Assembly (NCBI GenBank): GCA_963797395.1
Contig: CAWCPA010000003.1
Location: 124,001-188,000, forward strand
Length of the DNA: 64,000 bases
Origin: Palsa-1150 sp963797395
GTDB lineage: Bacteria > Myxococcota_A > Polyangia > Polyangiales > Polyangiaceae
Reading direction: 5' to 3'
The notes beneath the pieces are model-generated. The model did no database searches. It was not told the origin of the DNA and worked only from the letters and a program-made list of their open reading frames with translations. A program made the translations under genes and the position numbers. Position 1 is the stretch's first letter. The number at the start of each line of letters is the position of its first letter. Below are positions 8,869 through 17,596 of this stretch, one piece after another.

Positions 8869-9680
8869 GCGTCGCTCTTCCGGTAGAAGAAGGCGCCGCG
8901 ACGCTCCTCGCACTCGAGCAGGGTGCCGAAGCGCAAGAGCGACTCGGACGCGCCCACGAGGAGGCGCCCGTCCCGCTGGAGCCGCCCCGCGATGCCCCGG
9001 ATCACGCGCTGGGTGGTCTCGTCGGAGAAGTAGATGAGGACGTTCCGGCAGACGACGGCGTCGAAGGTCCCGAGCGCGGTCACCTGCGCGGGCACGGTGA
9101 GGTTCACGCGGCGCCAGTCGACGTGGTCGAAGAGGCGCGCCTGGACGTGCCCGCGCTCGCCTTCGCGCCGGACCCACCGCTCCGCCTCGCGGGGCAGGGC
9201 GCGAAGCGAGCGGGCCCCGAAGCCACGCTCGCGCGCGCGGGACGAGGCCCGGAGCGACAGGTCGCTCGCGACGATCCGCGTTTGCTCGAGCGCGCCCGCG
9301 TCGTCGAGCATCATGGCGAGGGTGAGCGGCTCGTCGCCGCTGGCGCAGGCGGCCGACCACACGCGCGGGCGCGCGCCGCCCTTCACGGCCGGCACCAGGA
9401 AGTCTTCGACGAGGACGCGGAGCGAGGCGGCCTCGCGAAAGAAGTACGTCTCGGTGACGATGAGGGCGTCGACGAGCGCCTCGAACTCCGCGGCCGAGCC
9501 GGCGTCGTACCGGAGGTAATAGTAGTAGTCGAGCACCGACTCGAAGCCGGCCTCGGCGGCGCGGGCGGTCACCTTGCTGGCGAAGAGATCGTGGTCGGGC
9601 GCGTCGTGCGCGATGCCCACGCGCTCCTCGACGAGAGCGCTCAGGAGGCCCAGGACCTGCGCCGACGTCTGGATGCCCAT
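8865..9680 (-). CDS. cheR: Chemotaxis protein methyltransferase CheR
   Basis: A 271-residue SAM-dependent methyltransferase that adds methyl groups to MCP glutamates. The N-terminal helical domain is followed by VTETYFFREAASLRVL, the SAM-binding region WSAACASGDEPLTLAM (a variant of the usual ACSTGEEPYS), and FDAVVCRNVLIYFSDE with the usual CRNVLIYF motif. ATG 9680 overlaps the upstream stop as TGATG; a GTG one codon earlier is the alternative start. It sits between the HEAT-repeat gene and cheB in the same operon. Confidence 0.95.
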   Translation of the reverse strand: MGIQTSAQVLGLLSALVEERVGIAHDAPDHDLFASKVTARAAEAGFESVLDYYYYLRYDAGSAAEFEALVDALIVTETYFFREAASLRVLVEDFLVPAVKGGARPRVWSAACASGDEPLTLAMMLDDAGALEQTRIVASDLSLRASSRARERGFGARSLRALPREAERWVRREGERGHVQARLFDHVDWRRVNLTVPAQVTALGTFDAVVCRNVLIYFSDETTQRVIRGIAGRLQRDGRLLVGASESLLRFGTLLECEERRGAFFYRKSDA

Positions 9681-12043
9681 CACCCGGTCACGGCGGCCAT
9701 GGAGATGCGGCGCACCTCGGGGTCGGGGTCGATGGTCCCGAACTGGCGCAGGGCCTCGAACGCCTCGCGCGTGCCGAGGGTGGCGAGGGCGCCGGCGGCC
9801 GCGCGCCGCGCGGCGACGTTGTCGAAGGCGAGCACCGCCGCGATCGAGGCGACCGCGCTCGGCCTCCGCATGCGGAGGAGGGCCGAGACGAGCAGGTCGG
9901 CCAGCGGGGAGGGCGCGCTCTCGAGGGCCGCGAGGATGGTCTCGGTGCGCCCCTCGAGCGCGACGGCGAGGGCGGCGAGCGCCGCCTCCTGCACGGCGGG
10001 GTGCGCGAGGAGCTCGACGAGCGCCTTGGTCGCGGCTTCACCGGGGCGCGTCGACAGGAACCCGATGGCCGTGGAGCTCACGCCCGGGTGCGGGTCGGTC
10101 GCGGCGTGGCCGAGGGCCGGGACCACGTCCGGGAGATCGAACTCCGCCAGCGCGGACACCGCGACGAGGCGGGTCGCCGAGTCGGACGAGGTGGCCGCGG
10201 AGCGCAGGATCGGCAGGGTCGCCGGGTCGCGCACGGAGCCGAGGCCCAGGATCGCCGCGCGCCGCAGATCGAGGTCGGCGGTCTCGGCGGCCTGGATGAG
10301 CGCCCGGAGCGCGGCCGGGGTGCGGAGGCGAGAGAGGGCCTCGACGGCCGCCACCCGGACCTGCCCGGCCTCGTCGTCGATGCGCGCGATGATGGCGTCG
10401 GTGGCCTCGCGCACCTGGAGCTTCGCGAGAGACTGGCACGCGTAGTAGCGCACCCACGGCTCCGCGTCGTCGAGCCGCTCGCGCAGGACCGCGACGATGG
10501 GCGCCGAGCTCCGCGTGCTGCCGAGCGCCCGGACCGCGGCCGCGCGCGTCTTCGGGCTCGGGTGGGTGGTCGCTGCGAGGATGGCGTCCGTCGCGCGCGG
10601 GTCCTCGAGCAGCGGCAGCCCGGCGAGCGCGGCCTCCCGGAGGCGCTCGTCGGGATCGCCGACCGCCGCGACCATCACGTCGAGCCCCTCGACGTAGCCG
10701 AAGTAGGCCACGATGCGGATGGACGCCCGGCGGGTGCGGAGGTCGCCCGAGCGGGCCTGCTCGAGCGCGAGGCGCTTGGTGTCGAGGCTCCCGAGGGCCT
10801 GGACGGCGGCCGACGCGGCCTGCGCGACGCGCACGTCGTGATCGCTGAGGAGGCGGAAGAGCGCGGCGACGACCGAGGTGTTCCCGGCGCGCGCGAGGGC
10901 CTCGCACGCGAGGGCGCGCACGCCCGGCTCGGGATCCTCGAGGCAGGGCACGATGTCCTCGACGGGCACCTTCGAGAAGCTGACGAGCGGCAGGATGGCC
11001 GCGCGCTGCTCGCTGTTGGCGTCGCGCAGGGCCGCGACGAGCCTCGGGCCGGCCTCGGCGCCGATGACGCGCAGCGCGCTCGCGGCGGCGCGCGCGAGCG
11101 GCGTGTCGGACCCCACGAGCTCGATGAGCTTCAGGACGGCGCCGTCGTCCGCGAGCCACCCGAGGACGCGCGTCAGGGCGACCTGCTCCGACGCGCTCGC
11201 GCCGGAGATGCACTCGCAGACGCGCGTCGTGGCCTCGCTCGGGATGAGCGCGGGCCGGAGCGCGTCGCCGACGGACTGCGTCGAGCCGAGCCCGAGCTCC
11301 TGGTGGTCGGCGAGGTCGGAGAGCGCCATGGCGGCGGTGCACACGAGCGAGTCGTTCGGCTTGCGGAGCATGGGCCCGAGCGCCAAGAAGGCCGCCTTCT
11401 GCCCGGAGCGGCCGAGCGCGCGGGTCGCCTCGGCCACGTAGAGCGGGTCCTCCTGGAGCTGCACCAGCGGCTCGATGGCGCGCGGATCGCGCGTGCGCCC
11501 GAGCGCGTCGATGGCCGGGAAGGTGCGGAAGAAGTTCTTGCTCCGGACCGCGGCGATGAGCGGCTCGACGGTCTCGACGCCGCCGATGCGGCCCATCGCC
11601 TCGATGGCGGCGACGCCCACGTTGTCGTCCTTGTGGCCGGCGAGCCCGACGACCTCGGGGAGCGCCTCGCGCTCCTTGCGGCGCCCGAGCACCTGGAGCA
11701 CGTCGCACACGACGGCGGGGTTGTCCGTGGACCGCGCGAGCTTCACGAGGGCGGGCACGACGTTTGCGCTCGACGCGGCGAGCGCGTCGACCGCCGCGGC
11801 CAGGCGCGCCTCGTGGTCGCGCCGGGAGACGAGGACGTCGCAGAGCGCCTCGAGCGCCTCCGGACCGAGCCGCGCGACCGCAGCGACCACCGCGCGCCTT
11901 ACGACCCAGCTCGCGTCGTCGAGCAGGGGGACGAGGTCCGGCAGGCCGTCTTTCCCCTTGCGCGCGAGCTCCTCGACGCGCTCGACGCACGCGCGGTCCT
12001 GCGCGGACAGCATGAGGGGGGCGGGAGAAGAGCTGCTCGTCAA
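9680..12043 (-). CDS. HEAT-repeat protein of the chemosensory cluster
   Basis: A 787-residue protein made almost entirely of roughly 30-residue HEAT/PBS-lyase-like helical repeats; units such as DPRAIEPLVQLQEDPLYVA, DPDERLREAALAGLPLLED and DDEAGQVRVAAVEALSRL recur through its length. No catalytic motif, signal peptide or membrane helix is seen, so it is probably a cytoplasmic scaffold or output protein. HEAT-repeat proteins are known outputs of some myxobacterial che clusters (Cpc7 of Myxococcus xanthus Che7), which fits its place between mcp and cheR. The start is taken as TTG 12043 because it overlaps the mcp stop (TTGA); ATG 12013 is an alternative. Confidence 0.85.
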   Translation of the reverse strand: MTSSSSPAPLMLSAQDRACVERVEELARKGKDGLPDLVPLLDDASWVVRRAVVAAVARLGPEALEALCDVLVSRRDHEARLAAAVDALAASSANVVPALVKLARSTDNPAVVCDVLQVLGRRKEREALPEVVGLAGHKDDNVGVAAIEAMGRIGGVETVEPLIAAVRSKNFFRTFPAIDALGRTRDPRAIEPLVQLQEDPLYVAEATRALGRSGQKAAFLALGPMLRKPNDSLVCTAAMALSDLADHQELGLGSTQSVGDALRPALIPSEATTRVCECISGASASEQVALTRVLGWLADDGAVLKLIELVGSDTPLARAAASALRVIGAEAGPRLVAALRDANSEQRAAILPLVSFSKVPVEDIVPCLEDPEPGVRALACEALARAGNTSVVAALFRLLSDHDVRVAQAASAAVQALGSLDTKRLALEQARSGDLRTRRASIRIVAYFGYVEGLDVMVAAVGDPDERLREAALAGLPLLEDPRATDAILAATTHPSPKTRAAAVRALGSTRSSAPIVAVLRERLDDAEPWVRYYACQSLAKLQVREATDAIIARIDDEAGQVRVAAVEALSRLRTPAALRALIQAAETADLDLRRAAILGLGSVRDPATLPILRSAATSSDSATRLVAVSALAEFDLPDVVPALGHAATDPHPGVSSTAIGFLSTRPGEAATKALVELLAHPAVQEAALAALAVALEGRTETILAALESAPSPLADLLVSALLRMRRPSAVASIAAVLAFDNVAARRAAAGALATLGTREAFEALRQFGTIDPDPEVRRISMAAVTG

Positions 12044-14523
12044 GATGTGCCACCTTCTCGGGAAGCCGGGGTCAGCGCGGAGACCGCGCCGGCCTGCTCC
12101 TTGGACGCGCGGCCAATCTCGCGCGCGGTGTCCGCGAGCGCGCGGATCTCCGTCGCCATGCCGGCCGAGCGCTGCGCGTGCGCCGCGGCGAGCGACATGA
12201 CCTCCTTGACGCGGACCCGGACGCTCTCGAGCGAGCGCGCCGTGTCCTCCGAGGCGCTCGCCTGCTCGGCCGTCGCCTTCGCGATGCCGGCGACGAGCCC
12301 CGTCTGCCTGTGGGCGCCCGTGGCGGCGTCCGCGAGGGCCTGCGCCTGCTCGCTCAGGGCGCGCTCGGTCTGCCGGGCCACCTTGCGGACCTGGTCCGCG
12401 CGGGAGACGAGGTCGGTGATGCCCTTGCTCTGCTCGACGGTCGCCTGGGTCAGGGACTCGGCGAGGCGGGCCGCCTGCCTCGAGGCGGTCTCCATCTGGC
12501 GCGCGCCCCCTTCGTGCTCCGCGAGGAATCGCGCGACCGCGCTCGCCTGCTTGCGCACGTCGTCGATGGCGCGGGCCACCTCGTGCGCGCCCTTCGCTTG
12601 CTCCGCGAGCGCGACGAGGCTGCGCTGCGAGCTCTCGGCCACCTGCTTGCCGTTCGCGGCGATGGCGCTCGTCGTCTTGCTCTGGTCGAGGAGCGCGGAC
12701 GACATCTGCTGGACCGACGCCCGCGCTTCGCCGACCGACTTGGCGAGCTGCCCCGCGGCGACCGCCTGCTCCTGCGTGGCCCGCGCGACCTGCGCGATGC
12801 CCGCCGAGACCTGGTTGTTGGCCGCGACCACGTCGCGCATCGCACGCGCCTGCGCCGACGTGGCCTGGCTCGTCTCCTTCGCCATCGACCGGAGCTGCAC
12901 GGTCACCTGCGCGAGCTGCTGCGAGGCCTGGGTCTGCTCCTGCGCCGCCTGCGCGACCGTGCGCGCCTGGTCCGCGACCTGCGTGATGCCGCGCGCGAGG
13001 GCCTGCGTCGCGGTCACCTGCTGCTGCGCGTTGGTGGCCACGTCGCGGATCGTCTCGCCCACCTCCTCGACGCCCTTCACGATGGTCGCGATGGCGCGCT
13101 CGGCGTCGCCCGCGAGCTCGGTGCCCTGGTCGGCGAGCTTGGCGCCCTCGTTCGTGGCGGTGACGGCTTCGCGCGCGGTCGTCTGCAGGCCGCGCACGAT
13201 CTTGGCGATGTCGGCGCTCGCCGCGGCGGCGCGGTCCGAGAGCGCGCGGATCTCCTCGGCCACGACCGCGAAGCCGCGCCCGTGCTCGCCGGCGCGCGCC
13301 GCCTCGATGCTCGCGTTGAGCGAGAGGAGGTTCGTGCGATCGGCGATGAGGTTGATCGTCGCGACGATGTCGCCGATCTGCTCGGCCTTGTTGCCCATCT
13401 CCTTCATCACCGTGGCCGACTCGGCGATGGACTGCCGCACCTTGCCGAACCCCGCGATCGACTTCGCGATGGTCACGCCGCCCTCGCGCGCGACGGACGT
13501 CACGCGCTCGCCCTTGCTGCGCGCGCCTTCGGTGAGCTGCGCGACGCGGAGCATCGACGCCTCGACCTGGCCGGCGCTGGCGGAGCTCTGCGCGGCGAGC
13601 GAGAGGATCTGCTCGGCGCTCTTGGAGGTGGACACCGCCGAGCGGGCGGTCTGCTCGACCATGGTGGCCGCGCCGTCGATGACCGCGGTGTTCTTCTCGG
13701 CCGTGGCGGCGATCTCCTCGACCGCGCCGGCGGCCTCGGTCACGCCGGACGAGGCGGCGACCATGTTCGCCTCGAGCGCCTTGCCCTGGTCGGCGACGCC
13801 GCGGATCGAGCGCGCGAGCTCCTCCGTGGTGCTGGCCATCTCCTCGGTCGTGGACGTGACGTCCTTCGCCCGGCCCGCGAGGGTCGTCACGGCTTGCTCG
13901 ATGAACGCGATCCCGTTGACGACGGTGACCATGCTCGCGCCCGCGACCTGCGCGTCGGACGCGAGCCTCCCGATGCCCTTGGCCATCTCCTCTACGGTGG
14001 CGCCGATCTCGTCGGTCGACGCCGCGTTGGCCTTCCCGCGCTCGGTCATGTCGGCCACGGACTTCGAGGTCTGCGACACCGACGCGAGGAGCTCCTCGCT
14101 GGCCGCGGCAAAATCCTCGGCGTTGGCGCTCGTGTGCTTGATCGAGCGGGAGAGCTCCTCGAGGGTGGTGGCCGTGCCGTCGGACGCCTCGGCGAGCAGC
14201 ACGCCGTCCTTGCGGTTGCCCTCGACCGACGCCGAGAGCTCGCGCAGGGTCGCCGCGTTCCCGTCGAGGCCGCGCTGGATGGCCGCGCTGGACTCCGCGA
14301 CGAGGCGCTGCGAGCGGACGAGCTCCTGGATGGCCGCCGCGGTCTCCTCGGTCGACGCGGCGATCTGCTCCACCGCCATCCGGATCTGCTCGCCGCCCTG
14401 GGCCTGCTCCTGGCCCACGCTCGTCAGGCGGACGGCCCCCTCCCCGATGGTGTCGGCGAGACGGCCCGTCTCGCGGAGGGATTGCAGCACCGCGTCCGTG
14501 CGCTGGTTGCCGTTAAGGGACAT
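12040..14523 (-). CDS. Cytoplasmic methyl-accepting chemotaxis protein without sensor domain
   Basis: An 827-residue MCP consisting of an extremely long antiparallel coiled coil. The signalling hairpin tip, with IADRTNLLSLNASIEAARAG and GRGFAVVAEEIRALSDRAA, lies near residues 392-432, almost exactly in the middle, with about 390 residues of Ala/Gln/Glu/Ser-rich heptads on each side. There is no transmembrane segment and no PAS, Cache or HAMP domain. It therefore resembles soluble receptors such as FrzCD in general plan. ATG 14523 overlaps the end of cheW by 11 nt. It should signal through the adjacent CheW and CheA and be modified by CheR and CheB. Confidence 0.93.
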   Translation of the reverse strand: MSLNGNQRTDAVLQSLRETGRLADTIGEGAVRLTSVGQEQAQGGEQIRMAVEQIAASTEETAAAIQELVRSQRLVAESSAAIQRGLDGNAATLRELSASVEGNRKDGVLLAEASDGTATTLEELSRSIKHTSANAEDFAAASEELLASVSQTSKSVADMTERGKANAASTDEIGATVEEMAKGIGRLASDAQVAGASMVTVVNGIAFIEQAVTTLAGRAKDVTSTTEEMASTTEELARSIRGVADQGKALEANMVAASSGVTEAAGAVEEIAATAEKNTAVIDGAATMVEQTARSAVSTSKSAEQILSLAAQSSASAGQVEASMLRVAQLTEGARSKGERVTSVAREGGVTIAKSIAGFGKVRQSIAESATVMKEMGNKAEQIGDIVATINLIADRTNLLSLNASIEAARAGEHGRGFAVVAEEIRALSDRAAAASADIAKIVRGLQTTAREAVTATNEGAKLADQGTELAGDAERAIATIVKGVEEVGETIRDVATNAQQQVTATQALARGITQVADQARTVAQAAQEQTQASQQLAQVTVQLRSMAKETSQATSAQARAMRDVVAANNQVSAGIAQVARATQEQAVAAGQLAKSVGEARASVQQMSSALLDQSKTTSAIAANGKQVAESSQRSLVALAEQAKGAHEVARAIDDVRKQASAVARFLAEHEGGARQMETASRQAARLAESLTQATVEQSKGITDLVSRADQVRKVARQTERALSEQAQALADAATGAHRQTGLVAGIAKATAEQASASEDTARSLESVRVRVKEVMSLAAAHAQRSAGMATEIRALADTAREIGRASKEQAGAVSALTPASREGGTS

Positions 14524-14992
14524 TCGCAGGCTCCTCTCCGATGACCTTCGCAAAATCGAGCAGCAGGATGAGTCGCCCCTTCACGTGGGCGATGGCGCGG
14601 ACGTAGCCCTCCGAGCCGCCGTCGAGCATCGAGGGCGGGGCTTTGACTTCTCCTGCGGGGATTCGCAACACCTCGCGCGCGCTGTCGGTGAGGAGCGCGA
14701 CGGTGCGATCGCCGAGCTGCCCGACGACCACGCGCGAGTCGAGCGTGCGGGGCGCGGCCGGAAGGCCGAAGCGGAGCCGCAGATCGACGACGGGCACCAC
14801 CTTCCCCCGGATGGGCATGACGCCCGCGATGAACGGCGCCGTACCCGGGACCGGCGTGGCCGAGGTGAACGCCTCCATCTGGAGAACGTCGGTGGAGGCA
14901 ATCGCGTACTCCGCCTCGCCCACCTTGAAGACGACGTAGAGCGCCGCCGCCCCCTCGAGCGCGCCGCTGCCGGGGAGCGCGAGGGACGTCAT
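14513..14992 (-). CDS. cheW: Chemotaxis coupling protein CheW
   Basis: A 159-residue scaffold linking the receptor to CheA. The CheW beta-barrel is visible as YVVFKVGEAEYAIASTDVLQ, then VPGTAPFIAGVMPIRGKVVP and VVDLRLRFGLP, ending GRLILLLDFAKVI. ATG 14992 overlaps the cheA stop as ATGA. Length and motifs are standard. Confidence 0.94.
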   Translation of the reverse strand: MTSLALPGSGALEGAAALYVVFKVGEAEYAIASTDVLQMEAFTSATPVPGTAPFIAGVMPIRGKVVPVVDLRLRFGLPAAPRTLDSRVVVGQLGDRTVALLTDSAREVLRIPAGEVKAPPSMLDGGSEGYVRAIAHVKGRLILLLDFAKVIGEEPANVP

Positions 14993-17028
14993 GACGCCTG
15001 CACCAGGGCCGCGGGCCGCCGCCGGCCGTCGAAGCGCCCGGCGAGGGAGACCAGGTCGAGGACCAGCGTCGCCCGCCCGTCGCCCAGGTCGGTGGATCCC
15101 GCGACGCCCGGCACCTGCACGAGCGGATCGAGGAGCGGCCGGACGACGGTCTCCTGCTGCGCGAGCACGCGATCGAGCCGGAACGCGACCGAATCCATGC
15201 CGCGCCGCACGACGAGGGCGCGGAGCGCGGCCGCCTCGGTCGCCTCGTCTTGCTTCCAGCCGAGCGCCTGGCCGAGGTGGATGAGCGGCACGGCCTTGCC
15301 GCGCCGCACGAGCATCGACAGAGGGCGACCGCCGGCCGGCGGGCCCTGGATGATGCGCGCGGGGTCGATCTCGAGGACCTCGTCGACGGTCGTCACCGGG
15401 ATGACGAAGCGCTCCGCGCCGCACTGGACGGTGAATGCATCGAGCACGGCCACCGTGAGCGGGATGCGTAGCAGGAAGGTGCTGCCCTCGCCCGGCGCGG
15501 TGATCAGCTCGAGGTCGCCGCCGAGGTCTTGCACGACGACCTTGCGCACGATGTCCATGCCCATGCCACGGCCGCTCGTGGCCGTGGCCTCCTCGCGCGT
15601 GGAGAGGCCGGGGCGGCAGATGGCTTCGAGGAGGGAGTGCTCGTCGGGGATGGGCTGGGCCGCCCGGCGCGCCACCGCTTCGCGGTCGATGCCCCCGCCG
15701 TCGTCGGTGATGGTGATCTCGAGCTGCCGGTGGGTGCGGAGCTCGCAGCCGACCCGCACGGTGCCATAGGGCGGCTTGCCGCGCCGCAGGCGCTCGGGCT
15801 TCGTCTCGATGCCGTGGTCCACGGCGTTCCGGAGCAGGTGCACGAGCGCCGGAAAGATCCGCTCCGCGACCGTCTTGTCGAGCTCCGCGCCATTGGACTC
15901 GCTGACCACCAGACGCACCTCCTTGTCCGTCGACTTCTGGAGCCCGCGCATCACGAGCGGAAGCCTGGCGAGCACCTCCGCGAAGGGCACCATGCGCAAT
16001 CGGAGGATGGCGCCCCGGAGATCCCGAAGCTGCCTCGTCTGGTCCTGGAGGACGGCGGTGAGGTCGCGGATGGGCGCGCCCACCTCGGCCAGCGAGGCGA
16101 TCGCGCGCGACAGCCGCGCTCGGTTCACGAGGAGGCCCGAGAGCTGATCGAGCGCGTCGTCGATGCGGGCGGCGTCGACCCGAAGGCCTCCGCGGCGCTC
16201 GGCCCGCTCGAAATCGTCGTGGGCCTGGAGGTCCAGCTCGGGGCTCGGCGCGATCTCGTCGACGGGGCTCGAGGCGATCTCCCGTACGTCTTCCGGCTGG
16301 ACGCCCGCGGCGGCGGCAATCTCCGCGTGACCGGCGGCCGAGAGGAGCAGCAGGGCGAAGAGGAGCCCGCTCGGAGCCGCTTCGGACCGCGCGGCCGACA
16401 CCGGGACGACCTTCACGATCTCCGCCACCCCGCCGACCCGCTGGCGCACCACGTCGATGGTCAGCCCCTCGGCCGCGCGCTTCGTCGAGGGCGCGAAGTC
16501 GACGCGAAGCGCCCGGCGGCCCCCGGTCGGGTGCGCGAGCTGATCGAGCTCGAAGGCCGCGAGCTTGGCCGCGAGCGCCGGGTCGAGGTCGAGGGTGGGG
16601 CTCGCGACGGCGCGCTCGCGGCTCTCGGTTCCGGCGGTCGAGTCGAGGCCGCGGAGGAGCGCCGCGGGGGGCTCCGAGACGGCCTCGCCCCGCGACATCG
16701 CGCGGAGCCGCTGCTCCACGGCGCGCATCCCACCGAAGAGCCGCTCGATCGTCGGGAGCTCGGGCGAGACGCCGCTGCGGTCCGCCGACCGCAGGATCGC
16801 CTCCATGCGGTGGGTGATCGCGACGATCGGCTCGATGCCGACCATCGCCGTCAGCCCCTTCAGCGTGTGCAGCGCGCGGAACAGCTCCCGCACGCTCTTG
16901 GGATCGCGGCTGCCCGCCTTGACGGCCGCCTCGACCGCGAGCAGGCGGTCGTTGGCGGCGGTCACGAGCTCGTCGGCCTCGGCGAGATAGGCGTTTCGGA
17001 ACTCGGCGAGGTCGACGTCGAGGCTCAT
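14989..17028 (-). CDS. cheA: Chemotaxis histidine kinase CheA
   Basis: A 679-residue CheA. The P1 Hpt domain carries the phosphorylated H54 in RALHTLKGLTAMVG. A divergent middle segment (about 150-310) stands in for P2; P3 dimerisation begins near RVDAARIDDALDQLSGLLVN. P4 has the N-box VHLLRNAVDHGIE, the G1 box TDDGGGID and the G2 region SGRGMGMDIVRKVV. The C-terminal P5 is CheW-like (QCGAERFVIPVTTVDEVLEI). ATG 17028 overlaps the end of cheY as ATGA; the frame remains open upstream only because cheY is frameshifted. It should phosphorylate CheY and CheB of this cluster. Confidence 0.95.
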   Translation of the reverse strand: MSLDVDLAEFRNAYLAEADELVTAANDRLLAVEAAVKAGSRDPKSVRELFRALHTLKGLTAMVGIEPIVAITHRMEAILRSADRSGVSPELPTIERLFGGMRAVEQRLRAMSRGEAVSEPPAALLRGLDSTAGTESRERAVASPTLDLDPALAAKLAAFELDQLAHPTGGRRALRVDFAPSTKRAAEGLTIDVVRQRVGGVAEIVKVVPVSAARSEAAPSGLLFALLLLSAAGHAEIAAAAGVQPEDVREIASSPVDEIAPSPELDLQAHDDFERAERRGGLRVDAARIDDALDQLSGLLVNRARLSRAIASLAEVGAPIRDLTAVLQDQTRQLRDLRGAILRLRMVPFAEVLARLPLVMRGLQKSTDKEVRLVVSESNGAELDKTVAERIFPALVHLLRNAVDHGIETKPERLRRGKPPYGTVRVGCELRTHRQLEITITDDGGGIDREAVARRAAQPIPDEHSLLEAICRPGLSTREEATATSGRGMGMDIVRKVVVQDLGGDLELITAPGEGSTFLLRIPLTVAVLDAFTVQCGAERFVIPVTTVDEVLEIDPARIIQGPPAGGRPLSMLVRRGKAVPLIHLGQALGWKQDEATEAAALRALVVRRGMDSVAFRLDRVLAQQETVVRPLLDPLVQVPGVAGSTDLGDGRATLVLDLVSLAGRFDGRRRPAALVQAS

Positions 17029-17412
17029 CCGGGGACGGCCCGCGAAGCGGCGAGCAGCGTCTGGACCTCTCGGAGGATGGCCTCGGGTTCGAAGGGTTTC
17101 GTCATGAAGCTCGACGCCCCCGCCTGCAGCGCGTTCCGGCGCGAGTCTTCGTCGCCGCGCGTGGTGAGGACGAGGATCGGCAAGGTGCGCAGCGTGTCTT
17201 GCCCGCGCACGAACTCGATGACTTCGAGGCCGCCGATGTCGGGCATGTTGAGGTCGAGGACCATCGCGTCGAAGCGCTTCAGCGAGAGGCGCTCGAATCG
17301 CCTCGAGTCCGCTGGCCGCATGCGACACGACCAGGGACGGCGCGGCCCGGAGGCACGCGGTGACCATGTCTCGCATCAGCTTGCTATCGTCGACGACGAG
17401 AACCTCGGTCAT
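17025..17412 (-). CDS. cheY: CheY-like receiver protein, frameshifted
   Basis: A single-domain response regulator opening the che operon. The N-terminal third, MTEVLVVDDSKLMRDMVTAC with the acidic pocket, starts at ATG 17412 after GGGAGGCC. The rest, FDAMVLDLNMPDIGG with the phospho-acceptor Asp and SSFMTKPFEPEAI with the conserved Lys, is in another frame. The two join as GLEAI-ERLSLKRFDAM if one base near 17295 is removed. Without that correction neither half makes a receiver, so a sequencing insertion or recent mutation is implied. Reconstructed length is 128 residues, normal for CheY. Confidence 0.85.
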
Positions 17413-17596
17413 CAGGCCTCCCGGGGGCAGTTTCCCGGTACTCTGTGGGGATGAAGCCGTCAATCGCAGGTGCCTTTTCACGCCTCCTCGTCGGGGCTCA
17501 GCTTGCCGGCAAAGGCCCCGGCACTTAGAGTCGCCGAGGAGCATTGCCGAGGGTGGCAGGAGCATCGAAGGCCTGGCCGCGCGGCGGCCGCCCGCG

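Noticed and set aside
10001..15769. A 1922-codon open frame on the forward strand across the che genes
   Set aside because: It is antisense to five well-supported genes, is made of Arg/Ala/Asp-rich low-complexity sequence with no domain, and is an effect of high third-position GC on the real strand.
17025..17412. Programmed ribosomal frameshift in cheY
   Set aside because: No slippery heptamer or downstream structure at the ATTCGAG join, and a similar single-base break occurs in many unrelated genes here.
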